Shown piece after piece: positions 51,654-62,000 of a DNA stretch of 64,000 bases (position 1 is its first letter; each line of letters starts with the position of its first letter). The stretch covers positions 19,832-83,831 of the forward strand of contig JAKPDK010000120.1 in assembly GCA_029552745.1 (NCBI GenBank), written 5' to 3'. The position numbers and the translations under genes are program-made. This DNA is from Candidatus Hydrogenedentota bacterium (lineage in GTDB: Bacteria; Hydrogenedentota; Hydrogenedentia; Hydrogenedentales; SLHB01). The notes under the pieces were generated by a model. That model was not told the DNA's origin and made no database searches. It was given only the letters and a program-made list of their open reading frames with translations.

Positions 51654-53267
51654 ATGAAAAAGGTTCTCGTCTTATTGGTTTTTTGCCTCATTGCCGTACC
51701 GGTAATGGCGGAGTTGCAAAATGTAGAGATCGGCGGGGAGATTCGCATACGCGGTAATTATATCTACGCGAACTACAATTCGCCGAACATGTTTGCACTA
51801 ACATGGCCGGCGTTGCCCGGTTTTAATGCCTTGTCGGCCCGTCCTATCGGGGATATGGTCACTTACGTGTTCTCCGGTGGCAATCGCGTGGCAATTCGTG
51901 GGAATGGACTCGGCATTTTCAGTCCCTATTCCTGGGATAACGATACCAACGCGATGAAGATTATCGAACAGCGGACTCGCTTACACGTAAAGGCCGATTT
52001 TACAAACGACGTCAATGCGTTTGTTGAGCTTGAGAGTTACGATTGGTGGGGAGAAGACTTCAGGAGTAACTGGATTACCGGCGCGGATGTGCGCGCAAAT
52101 TCCGCTGATGATGTGGAAGTGTATCAGGCGTATATCGAAGCGGAAAATATGTGGGGTTTGCCGTTACGCGCCCGCATTGGACGTCAGGAACTGGTGTTTG
52201 GGAATGAGTGGTTGGTAGGCAACAAGGATTTTGGACCGTTGTTCACGGGCAGATCGTTCGATGCGCTGCGGCTGACCTATGCCACCGATACGTTTTCTGT
52301 GGATGCATGGGCGGCTCAATTGTTGGAAAGCGGCGTAGCCGAAGAAGATGGAGATGTCTGGTTCTACGGAGTGTACGGAAGCTGCCGTGCCGTAGAGAAC
52401 TGGACGTTTGATGCATACTGGTTGTGGCTGAGAGATGCGCGCAGTCTTACTGACACCAACTTCATTTGGTTTGCGGAATGGCTGGAAGACGTATTCGACG
52501 TCGACGACTACGATGTAACGAACATTCACACCGTGGGCCTTCGAGCGTCTGGCACGTTCGGCGCTTTTGACCTGAACGCGGAAGCAGCTTATCAGTGGGG
52601 CGATGCGGGTCAAGTCGGTTTTGTATTCAAGCCTTTCCTGTATGGCGATGACGGTGCGGAGTATGACACATGGGCAGGGACTATCGAACTTGGATACACG
52701 TTCGATATGGCGTGGCAGCCCCGTGTGAGCCTCGGCTTCGATTACTACGGAGGGGAAGACAACCGCGACATTAGTTGGTTTGAATGGTGGTGGCCCTTTG
52801 ATCGCCCGGAAGCAAGTGTCAGTTTCAACCGTCTGTTTTCCGACAAGATGTACGGCGGATTCTTGGATGTGCAGAACAATCTGTCCAACGTATGGATTGG
52901 ACGTGCCGCGGTAATGGTACATCCAACAGAGAACACAATGCTTTTGGGAGAGATAGCCTATTTTGAAGCCGTGGAACCGTTTGATTCGCCCGTGTATTTC
53001 AACTTTGGCAAGTTCCGTATCCCGATTGCACCAGCCTTGAGTTTCTGGACAAAGGAGAACGACTCTGAACTGGGCTGGCAAGCGACGTTGTACGGTGAAT
53101 ACTATTACAGCCAAGACCTGACCTTTGCGGCGCTGCTTTCGGCTCTTTGGCCCGGCGACGGCTTGGTTGACGGCAATTTCATCGCGTGGAATGGTCTGGT
53201 ATCCTCGCAGGGCACCGACGACGATTTATCGTTGTATAGCTCGCTTGAAGTTCGGCTGAAGTTCTAG
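51654..53267 (+). CDS. Outer-membrane porin-like beta-barrel (alginate-export type)
   Basis: 537 residues with a signal peptide MKKVLVLLVFCLIAVPVMA. The mature part alternates hydrophobic/aromatic strands and ends in Phe (LEVRLKF), the C-terminal signature for outer-membrane insertion. TRLHVKADFTNDVNAFVELESYDWWGEDF and the strand pair RIGRQELVFGNEWLVGNKDFGP are typical of the alginate-export (AlgE-like) porin group. Rich in Trp and Asp. GGAAGGGAGAG precedes the ATG. Monocistronic with a strong terminator. Solute unknown, probably a carbohydrate. Confidence 0.8.
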   Translation: MKKVLVLLVFCLIAVPVMAELQNVEIGGEIRIRGNYIYANYNSPNMFALTWPALPGFNALSARPIGDMVTYVFSGGNRVAIRGNGLGIFSPYSWDNDTNAMKIIEQRTRLHVKADFTNDVNAFVELESYDWWGEDFRSNWITGADVRANSADDVEVYQAYIEAENMWGLPLRARIGRQELVFGNEWLVGNKDFGPLFTGRSFDALRLTYATDTFSVDAWAAQLLESGVAEEDGDVWFYGVYGSCRAVENWTFDAYWLWLRDARSLTDTNFIWFAEWLEDVFDVDDYDVTNIHTVGLRASGTFGAFDLNAEAAYQWGDAGQVGFVFKPFLYGDDGAEYDTWAGTIELGYTFDMAWQPRVSLGFDYYGGEDNRDISWFEWWWPFDRPEASVSFNRLFSDKMYGGFLDVQNNLSNVWIGRAAVMVHPTENTMLLGEIAYFEAVEPFDSPVYFNFGKFRIPIAPALSFWTKENDSELGWQATLYGEYYYSQDLTFAALLSALWPGDGLVDGNFIAWNGLVSSQGTDDDLSLYSSLEVRLKF

Positions 53268-53289
53268 CGCGGTCGACTCGGTTTTTGGT

Positions 53290-53326
53290 AAACCCCCGCC
53301 CTCCCGTTGGGTGGGGGTTTCTTTTT
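53290..53326 (+). terminator. Intrinsic terminator of the porin gene
   Basis: Twelve-base arms AAACCCCCGCCC and GGGTGGGGGTTT (one G-T pair) around a short loop, followed by CTTTTT. It lies 23 nt after the porin stop codon. Confidence 0.88.
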
Positions 53327-53342
53327 CCCACGACAAACTGAT

Positions 53343-54167
53343 ATGATCAAGAGCATCATAAAACCAGTGCAAGAGGTTTTCTCTGATCATAGAGCATCCC
53401 GACGAGCAATAATGAGACCCGCAAGGCGTTTAGAGTTTGAAGATCATCTCCTCGAACGTATCACCGCACCCCGAAGCCGGCACGTGCGACGCATGTCTTC
53501 TGTTTTGTGGACGTTTCTGGGGATTAATGTATTAGTCTGGACGGCGGCGTTCGTTTTGGCGGCAGGACCTGGTTCATTGACCCTGTCTTTCGGAGGGCAT
53601 TCCCAGTTGTCTCGTATGACGTTATCGTTTCTGACCGCACTCCAACAGGGTATGCCGGAAGCCGTACTGGAAACCGTGACGGTTGCCGGAACGGAAGGCG
53701 CCAAGGCCGTGGCTAAAGAAAACGAACGTGCTTATCGGAAAAACGCATCGCGTTCTGCCGAATCACCTGATGCCACTGTTGCGGAAGAGCTGCGCGTCGC
53801 ACTCAAAGACATGTATGCCGATCTTTCTCGTCAAGGCGTTGATTGGTCTCGTATTCGCCCAGTGGCGTTCATCGGCGTCACAGCACGCGCCAAACATCCC
53901 GATGCGATGTCTCGAGGGATACGCCTTGCTGTTGGCGAAATCTATTTTTCATTCAATAATGAGCTTTATGTTATCGAAATCACGGCGCGTTGTCCCGACA
54001 GAACGTACTATATTTCCGACATCTGGTCTTGGCGACGTGTTGGCGGGTTACCCTCTGATTTACGTTCGTTTGCGGCGTCCCGTTTTGAAGAGTTTGAAAA
54101 CGATGCTACGGACGGTGCGCTCGGGGTACGTTTGTCTTGGGTGCGTCGCGTGTTTCTGAGTTTTTAA
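53343..54167 (+). CDS. Hypothetical single-span membrane protein
   Basis: 274 residues from ATG 53343, which lies after the porin terminator; an earlier start at 53307 would overlap the terminator. Residues 1-50 are basic and hydrophilic, 52-74 form one membrane segment (SSVLWTFLGINVLVWTAAFVLAA), and the rest, probably periplasmic, contains a Glu/Ala-rich helical part and WSRIRPVAFIGVTARA with beta strands near the end. Not recognised. It is convergent with, and overlaps by 4 nt, the FadL-type gene. No ribosome site is obvious, so the start is uncertain. Confidence 0.6.
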   Translation: MIKSIIKPVQEVFSDHRASRRAIMRPARRLEFEDHLLERITAPRSRHVRRMSSVLWTFLGINVLVWTAAFVLAAGPGSLTLSFGGHSQLSRMTLSFLTALQQGMPEAVLETVTVAGTEGAKAVAKENERAYRKNASRSAESPDATVAEELRVALKDMYADLSRQGVDWSRIRPVAFIGVTARAKHPDAMSRGIRLAVGEIYFSFNNELYVIEITARCPDRTYYISDIWSWRRVGGLPSDLRSFAASRFEEFENDATDGALGVRLSWVRRVFLSF

Positions 54168-55444
54168 TGCTTGGCTTTAAACTTATAACTGAACTCGACC
54201 GCCACGGAGTCTTGTTCTAGGCTGAATTTTGTGCCACGTCCCCCGATAGAAAAGATATCGCCCTTCCCATTTTCCCGCATGGTGTTTTCAAATGCGTGAA
54301 GGTAAGCGAAATGTAAATCTGCCTGAGGCGTTAAACGATAAGTGAACCCCGCCGTAAGGTGTTTCTCACTGATGGCAGGGAATAGGACATTAGTAAACAC
54401 GGCATTGCGTGGCACAGGAGACTCGCCGTACGAAAAACCGAGGCGGAATGTCCACAACCGGCTGGCACGGTACGTGGCGCCGACTTTTACAATGTGTTGG
54501 TCATCCCAGTTCAGCCCTCCGTGTACCGCTTCTCTTCCGATTTGCGATATGCCCGACCAATCAATGAATTTGTAATCCGCGACGAGTTCCCACCATCGGC
54601 TTGGACGATACGCGACGCCTACTTGGAATTGTTGGGGGAAATCCAGGTGCTTGGTGACAAGGTCACGGTATTTGGAAAACTCCGTGGTCCACTGTCGCGT
54701 GGTGTACGTTGCCCCAAAACTCCAACGATCCCACCGCTTGTAAAGGGAAAACTTGAATCCCAAGCCGTAGCTGTCATCCCAATCAAAATCGCCCCGCGTA
54801 GGCGTGATCTCCAAGGTGAGCGAATCGGTGCGCAGCCGACTGTACACCCCGACCAACGCCGCCCCCACAGCCCAATCGTTCGGGAAACGGTGCGCAATCG
54901 CGATTGGCATTTTCAAGACCTGCAAATCCGCGCGTCTATCCCTATGATTGCGGCGTCTACCGGGAACGCTTCGCGATCGCGGGTAATCCACGGCATTGCC
55001 TTGTACGCCAAAAACGCCGACACCCAACGTGAAGTCCTCGAACGGCCAAATTACCCCGAGAATCGGCGAAAACATGGGGCTGCTATCCGACATGGTTCCT
55101 GCGTCATTATTGGCGAGAGAAAGAAACAGGTCTTCCTGAGAAGATTGGTAGTTAAGAACGACGAGAGGCCCCCGTGGCTCCGCCTTTCGTTTTAGAAACA
55201 GCGCCTCCACGCCGATGTCAATCCGACGTTCCAAATCCACCATGCTCGCCGGGTTCAGAAACGACCATGTGGCATCTTTTGGCGCAGCAATGCCGGCGCC
55301 TCCCGTGCCGATTTGTACCGCGCCAATGCCAATCAACTCGTTGCCTTCAGCGGCATAGAGCGTGGGACAAAGCAACCCTAGGCCCGCAACAAGAAAAAAA
55401 AGCCTCACTCCCAGCTCTGCGGCGCGATTTAATCTCTTCATCAT
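54164..55444 (-). CDS. FadL/TodX-family outer-membrane transporter
   Basis: 426 residues. Signal peptide (LGVRLFFLVAGLGLLCPTLYAAEG) followed by the family's N-terminal hatch IGIGAVQIGTGGAGIAAPKDATWSFLNPASM, where AxxDxxxxxxNPA is the FadL hallmark. Later strands such as WSFGATYTTRQWTTEFSKY and WELVADYKFIDWSGI build the barrel. It likely imports hydrophobic compounds (fatty acids, aromatics). ATG at 55444 or the next codon 55441; a longer frame to 55522 lacks signal-peptide form. Length is normal. Confidence 0.87.
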   Translation of the reverse strand: MMKRLNRAAELGVRLFFLVAGLGLLCPTLYAAEGNELIGIGAVQIGTGGAGIAAPKDATWSFLNPASMVDLERRIDIGVEALFLKRKAEPRGPLVVLNYQSSQEDLFLSLANNDAGTMSDSSPMFSPILGVIWPFEDFTLGVGVFGVQGNAVDYPRSRSVPGRRRNHRDRRADLQVLKMPIAIAHRFPNDWAVGAALVGVYSRLRTDSLTLEITPTRGDFDWDDSYGLGFKFSLYKRWDRWSFGATYTTRQWTTEFSKYRDLVTKHLDFPQQFQVGVAYRPSRWWELVADYKFIDWSGISQIGREAVHGGLNWDDQHIVKVGATYRASRLWTFRLGFSYGESPVPRNAVFTNVLFPAISEKHLTAGFTYRLTPQADLHFAYLHAFENTMRENGKGDIFSIGGRGTKFSLEQDSVAVEFSYKFKAKH

Positions 55445-55999
55445 GACGTCATAAACTCTCGGAAATGAAACGTAGACTTTGGGCAAATACCATACCAAAA
55501 ATGGCGCGCGAAATAACACCAATGCCTTTCCTGTGCTCCTCGATAACGATCACGATTCTTTCCAATTCTTGCCCGCAACGTTCAAGACGAGAACGAATAT
55601 CCTAGTTTGGTCAAAACATTTCACCATTTTCGGCATATTTATCTCGCGGTGTCTACGGAGACTCTCTGTCACGATGCCACGGTGCGGCGTGCAATGAGGT
55701 GGAAAATGGAAAGATACATTTCCTGTGGAGTACGTGATTCTTGCCCAGATATCAAGTTAACAACCAGGGGCTTTGGAAACCTAAAGTTGCTTGCTTTTGT
55801 AGTCTTATATTAATGTACTAGTAAGGTGCAGGAAGATATAAAAACTTCTCGCACTGTGGCTAAATTGTTTGAGTACTCTGTTGTGATTTAATCTTTTAAG
55901 GATATAGATCCATAGAGTCCGGTTTATCGCAGTTTTTGGTCTGGGCCGAGGGGGGCGGCCGATGCATTCCTTGAAATCCTAATCGGAAAGGGCGCGTGT
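55445..55999. other. Spacer without recognised genes
   Basis: 555 bp between divergent genes. It is AT-rich at 55790-55930. No open frame with a family resemblance, no repeats of either type and no terminator-like hairpin was seen. Promoters for the FadL gene and the broken esterase gene must lie here, but none matched well enough to call. Confidence 0.5.
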
Positions 56000-58902
56000 A
56001 TGTTACCACTGGTTCGATGCTATGTGACCCTGGTAGCATTGGGAGGGCTGCTGATGGTGTTTGCTTCCTTATCCCATGCGGAACTAATTCTTATTCCTGC
56101 TACACAGATGGAAGGTATTTCATCGTGGAAAGAGGGACAATCCTGGGGCGCTGGGAATTTTTTTATGTCCAATGGTACGCCCGTGACGAAATCTGTGGTC
56201 TTGGAAGGCGGGGAGTACAAGTTTTATGTAAGGATGTACACAGCTCCTAACATCGATGCAGATATACGGATTTGGCTGAACGAGCATTGTTTTATCCCAC
56301 CGATGCAGGCGAAAGTGCATAAGTTGGGATGAATACGTTTGGGCTCGGTGATTCTTCCGCCCGGAAAAGTAGATTTTCGAGTTGAGTCCCCGGTAGTCGC
56401 GCAGCCAAGCGCGTACAATTTTCAGGCTCTTGCCCTATGTTCCACGCCGTTGAATGACCGCGTTGGTAGGATCATTGAGTTTACAGACTGGCTTCGCGCA
56501 GAGTTGATCCGATTCGAGGCGCCTCACCCCCCTCCCCACACGCTATCGGAGGCAGAAGAACGCCGGCGGGTGCTGCGAAAACAGCTGCTGGGGGCGTTGG
56601 GCCTTGACCCGTTACCGGAACGCACGCCACTGAATGCTCGCGTGTTAGGCTGTATCGAAAAAGACGACTATACGATCGAAAAGGTTGCGTTCGAAAGTCG
56701 CCCGAATCATGTGATACCTGCGTTGTTGTATCTTCCTAAACCTAACATGGGGAAAGTCCCCGCTATCGTCAGCGCTATCGGTCACTGGAGTCACGGGAAA
56801 AGTTCCAAAGCCCCGCAGCGTCGGGCTATTGGGCTAGTCAAACGTGGCTATGCGGTGCTTGCTGTTGAGGCCTGCTACGCTTACGAACGCGGTATTCCGG
56901 GCAATACGGAGGGGTTTGAACCTCTGGTTGCAGGAGGTTGTGTCGCGGGACACATGGTGTGGGATATTATGCGTGCTGTAGATTACTTGGAGACGCGTCC
57001 GGATATTGACGCATCCCGACTTGGAATAACGGGGGCATCCGGAGGGGGACTGCAGACCTTTTATGCAGGTGCGGTTGATGAACGGTTTGATGTTGTCATG
57101 CCGGCGGTGGCGCTCTGGCCAATGCACGAGCTTGCCGTAAACGCTTATTATTCCGCGGACAACTGGGTGCCAGGAATATCGAGGCTAGTGGGCATGAGTG
57201 CTCTTATTGCATTGACAGCGCCTCGGGGAATGCTTGTAATGAATATGGACCAGGATTATGCAACAAGTTACGCTTGTGAAGTCATGGTCAACGCAGCCCG
57301 TCCGTACTACACGCTTTTGGGGGCTGAAAACCGGCTGCTGCACACCATGTCGGGACCTGAATCCATACAAGGGCGGGCTGACCTTCCTATGCCTAAGCAT
57401 TTCCATGACGAAGATGTATACTTTGGCACTCTTTGGAAGCGTATCACCCGGTATGCTGATGTTTTTGCTGTTCGGGCAAATGATTTCAGTTATGCAAATT
57501 TTTCGGGTCGCGATTGGCGCGAGCTGGAACCAGAATACGCTCAATACGAACGACCCATCTTGGCGCACGAAGTCGGCATCATCGGCACATACCTAGACCT
57601 TTCACTTGAGTCGCGATACAAGGGTTCCTTGCCTGCAGACTTATACAAAGCCGCACGTGAGTACCTTGAGAAAACAGGACGAGCCGCCATGGCAAAAACT
57701 TATTTCGAGAATTCTGCCCGATGGCATGGACAAGCACGCAAGTTTGTGCTGGAAAACCTTCGGAAGACCCCCTCGATGGATGGTTATGATCTCTTGGGAG
57801 GCATTGATAGTCACTGGCATAACAGCGGCTATGGCTGCGGCCTTCTGAACGAATTTTTGGAATTCAAACCGGGTGATACGCTGGAACGTGTCCTCCAATA
57901 CAACGGCGAAAGCGTCATCTTGCTGGACCATGCCAAACGATTTGTGTTTCGTGCAGGAGATCATTTTGATGCGCCTATTCTTGTGTCCTTGTTTGGGGGT
58001 AAGGATTTAGAAAACGGCACATTGAATTGGGAGGTGTGTGAGGGAGACACGGTGAACGTTCAAGGCGAATTACGCAATCTTTCTGCGCACGACGGGTGCG
58101 TCACCACGCTGGGCAGTGTCCAATTCACTTGGCCGAGATTGGACAGCTCGAAGCACCTTGTTCTCACAGTGAAATTGACAGACCCCACCTATCAAATTGC
58201 AAATCAATGGGATTTCTGGGTTTTTAGCGAACATGCTCCTGCGCCGACCCACGCAGAAGCCGACGCCGAAGCCCTCGCGCTACTTGGGGAACGCTATTCT
58301 GACATTCGTCCCATCGGCACGAACCCAACCTGCACCTTACGTATTGTCCGGTCTTTGACGGAACCAGACCTGGAGTACCTAGCATCGGGTGGTGATATCT
58401 TGTTGCTGGGTACAAAACCTTTCCCGGCAAATGAGACCCGTTATCTCATGGGTGTTGCAGGACGTGCTCATATGAATCTCGCTACGGTTATCCGCTCACA
58501 CCCCGTCTTCAAGTACCTGCCGCACGACGGCTGGTGCGATTGGCAATTCAAGGACCTTCTCGACTATGGCGCGTGTGTGTCGAATTCAGCAAACTTCCTG
58601 TGTCGTTCGATCCCCTCGTGGAAGTGGTGAGCTCCTATAAGTTCATTCGCCTTCAGGCATCCATGTGGGAAGCAAAAACCGAGTGGGGCCGCATTTTCGC
58701 CGCATCGTTCCATTTTGACCTGAAAGACCCTGCGGCACAAGCCCTGCTTGACGGAATCTTTGAATACATGCAAAGCGAGTGTTTTTCTCCCACAGTCTAC
58801 ATGCCCATAGACAAGATAATAAGACCGCTTTTAAGCGGTGCCACATTCACTGGTATCAAGAATAACGACGGAAACTTCTATGCCGGCATGAACCCGTTCT
58901 AA
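56000..58902 (+). pseudogene. Broken secreted multidomain esterase/alpha-beta hydrolase
   Basis: Read as one ancestral gene. ATG at 56000 with GGAAAGGG upstream starts a signal peptide (LVALGGLLMVFASLSHAE) and a beta domain (SVVLEGGEYKFYVRMYT). An in-frame TGA at 56330-56332 interrupts it; the same frame continues with IRLGSVILPPGKVDF, exactly the next strand, so the TGA probably replaced TGG. An acetyl-xylan-esterase-like hydrolase follows, with nucleophile elbow GASGGG and VPAIVSAIGHWSHG. Around 58580 the frame is lost in a TGTGTGT run (one base missing), and the homologous end (LPVSFDPLVEVVSSYKFIRLQ) continues in another frame to 58902. Assembly error is the alternative. Confidence 0.72.
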
Positions 58903-59023
58903 TCACTCTGGGATTTTCCCAAGCGGCATTTCCCCAAAATCATTCGTGGGAAAAGCCTGTCCTTGTATCGTTTGTGCTTAAAAACATTGGGCTGTAAGGG
59001 CGGTTAGACGGGCAGAGAACGCC

Positions 59024-62000
59024 CTAAATGCTATTTGCGCTGAGCGTCGCCATCTTGTACAGGCAGCCCAACCAGGTTCGCATTGCTTCCCAGGCCTCTT
59101 TTTCATCGGTGAGAGGCGCTTCGACGTGAGCCACGCGCATATTACGGAATTCATTAACGGATTTTAAGATATGGTACAGCTCTTCAAATCCCGAAAACTT
59201 TTCCTGAACAACCTGCCAAACCCCGTCAACACCGTGGCCACCTTCCCGGGCATATTCCAGGCAGAAAAGCAACGTTCCCAGGCGCTGGATCGGGCGCCCA
59301 AAGACAAGGTTATCGCGCAGGTAGCGCTGATAGCGTTCCAGTATGACTCGTTTGCGGTCCGGCAAGTGCTCAAGGTATGGTTTGAAAAAGGCGTTTGCAT
59401 CTTCCTCGCGCGAGGGAATGGCGGGCTTGATCGCCTTCTCCAGAAGATGCATGGCATATTCATCAAGAGGGCCTAGCAAGGGTTGAAAGGCAGCCGCATA
59501 GATCGGTTGACGGGAACGCACAGTGTAATCCAGCAAGAGCACAGCCTGGCGCATAATGTCGGCTAATTCGGCGGGCGGCTGCGCTATCCCGGCGTTTTGC
59601 AAGACCTGCTCAAAGAGGCTTTCGGCTTGAGAACGGGCGGTGGCTTCCTCCAAAGGCAAGGCCAATTGTTTGGTCTTCCACTCGTCCAGGAGCGCTTTTA
59701 GGGCAGGAGCACAGGCGCGTGCCAGTTCATCTATCGTCGTCGCCGCGCCCTGCTGGAAGAGATGATACGGCACGTAGAGATAATGCCAGTGAACATCCCC
59801 GCCGGACGCGGTCTTGCACCATTCCACAGCGGCGCAGGCTTTTAGGGGGACAAGTTCGTCCTGCAGGCCTTTTAGTTCCACCAGATAATGGTCGCCGTTG
59901 GCCGTGCGCACGAAGAAGTCCGGCACGTAGAGTGCACGCTGGCCATCGGGCTTGACATAATCAATCATCAGTTTCTGCGGGCCGGCGTTTTTGGCGAAAG
60001 CGATCACGTCCTGGCTTGTTTCTAGAAAATCAGTGAATGTCTGCTCAAACTCGTTGTCGCAAGGCACCAGATTGAAGAGCGTTTTGTTAGCCGGCAGGGC
60101 AGGGCGCTTATCAGTACTGGTAGCCTGATAGGGCTTCCAGGCTGAGATGGACTGGCCGCGGCTGATCCGTTGTCTCTTTTCCTGGCGCACAGTCTTTTGC
60201 AGGATGAGCGGTGTAAAGGTGGCCTGTATATGTTCCATCACATCCAGATCGCGCATGCGATGGTCAACCTCACCGCTGTACAGTTCTACCGGGCGCTCGA
60301 AGAGCACTTCGCCAATAAAACGCTCGATCAGCGGCGCAAGGGCCTGATGCGCGTTGCTGATACGGCAGGCGCGCCCCAGCATACGGGCAAAATAGGCCGG
60401 CGCCGACCAGGCGTTGTTGAGCAAACCGGCATCCAGCTTCATCGTGGCGATGATTTCCTCCGTGAACAGGTGACGCTCTTTGTATTCGACCGGTCCTTCT
60501 TTTTTCTTTCCAATGGGCAGGGGCTGAAAGTGCGCCCGGAAGTACTTCTCTACTTCTTCAAAAGTCAGCCCCTGTAATTCGCTGGTCGTCTCGACGGCAT
60601 CAGAGACAAGCGGCAGTTCGATGTCGAGCGCCTGGATATCCTTGTTTTCGTGGTCAACAAAGATGGTCACCGTCTGTTTGAAGACCTCGCGCACAGGCAG
60701 CACGGCGATGTCCAGCCCTTCCTGCGCCAGTTCGTCCTCGTATAACTTGCGAAAAGCCGGGTGCTCAATGACCGTGACCACCTCCGGTACTTCGCCCAGG
60801 GGAAACATGCGGCGCAGACCGCGTCCTAACGTCTGTTCGGGCAAAATCCCGGACTTGGCCGAGTAGGGGCGCAAGGGCACAATGGTAGTGACATTGCGCA
60901 CGTCCCAGCCTTCGCGCAGCATCATCACCGAGACCACGCAGCGGAATTTGCTGTCGGGGCTGTCAAGCTCGCGGGACATCTCACGCAAGGCGCGCAGGTC
61001 TTCCGGTTTCATGGCGGTCTCGTTTTCGACGAACTCCTTGAAGGTACGGCCGCCGCGAGTGACTTCTTTGATTTTGCCTTTCAGGCGAGTGTGGATGTTG
61101 AGCACGCGGCCCTTGAGCAAAGCGAAGGAGTCGCTATCCAGGTAGTCGGCAATCTCGTTGGCCGCCTTGGCGTCCTCGGTCATGACAAAGAGAATGGGTT
61201 TGCGCACCCGGCTCAACTCTTCGTAGGTCTTGGCGTAACGCTCATAACCGAGTTGCAGGTGCATGGCGTAGCGCTCATGGGCTGGAGTTTTCGGGTCGCC
61301 ACGTACCACAAGTTCTTCGGATTCGCCTAAAACCGGCACTTTGACGATGCCGGCATCTACCGCCTCGCCCAACGGGAAGTCCACCACGATGTGGCGAAAC
61401 AGCGAGCCATCGTTGTGCTTGGGGGTGGCCGTGAAATCCAGTTGCAGACACAAGCCGGCGTTGCCCCGCTGTCGGCTTTCCTCATGGAGGGCGTCAATAG
61501 CACGGTTCCAGGCCAGGTCAGGGTCGTGCAGGTGATGGGCTTCGTCGTTAAGCACCATCAGCCGTGGGTGGGCGGTGATGCGCCGACGTAGGTCCTCGCC
61601 GGTATCCAGCGCCCGCCCGCGCACCACTTCAGGACCAAGTATGGAGTGCTGAAGCCGTGCTTCAGCATTCTCTCTGTACTGAAGCCGTGCTTCAGCGTCA
61701 ACAGCTTCCTGCAGCCTTCTTGCTTCAGCACCTGAGCGGCTGGGATACAGGCGATGGATGTTGGTCAGGTAAATGGCGCCGGTAGTGGTCGCACCGCCCG
61801 GTTCGTCCTGCAAGACCACCTGCATCTGAAAGTCGGGCCGCCATTCGTCGGGGATGAGCGGGTCTTTGTAAAAGATGGCGCAGTTCTCAAAGTCGTCCTT
61901 CAGGCGCTCGTAGACGGTCAGGTTGGGAGCGATGATCACAAAGTGCCGCGCCAGGTCGGAGTTTGGCTCGTATAGGCTGTGGAAGTAACTCCAGACGATG

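Noticed and set aside
56330..56332. TGA as selenocysteine or reassigned codon
   Set aside because: TGA is used as an ordinary stop in truB, flgI, the methyltransferase and others here, no SECIS-like hairpin follows directly, and the same gene has a second lesion.
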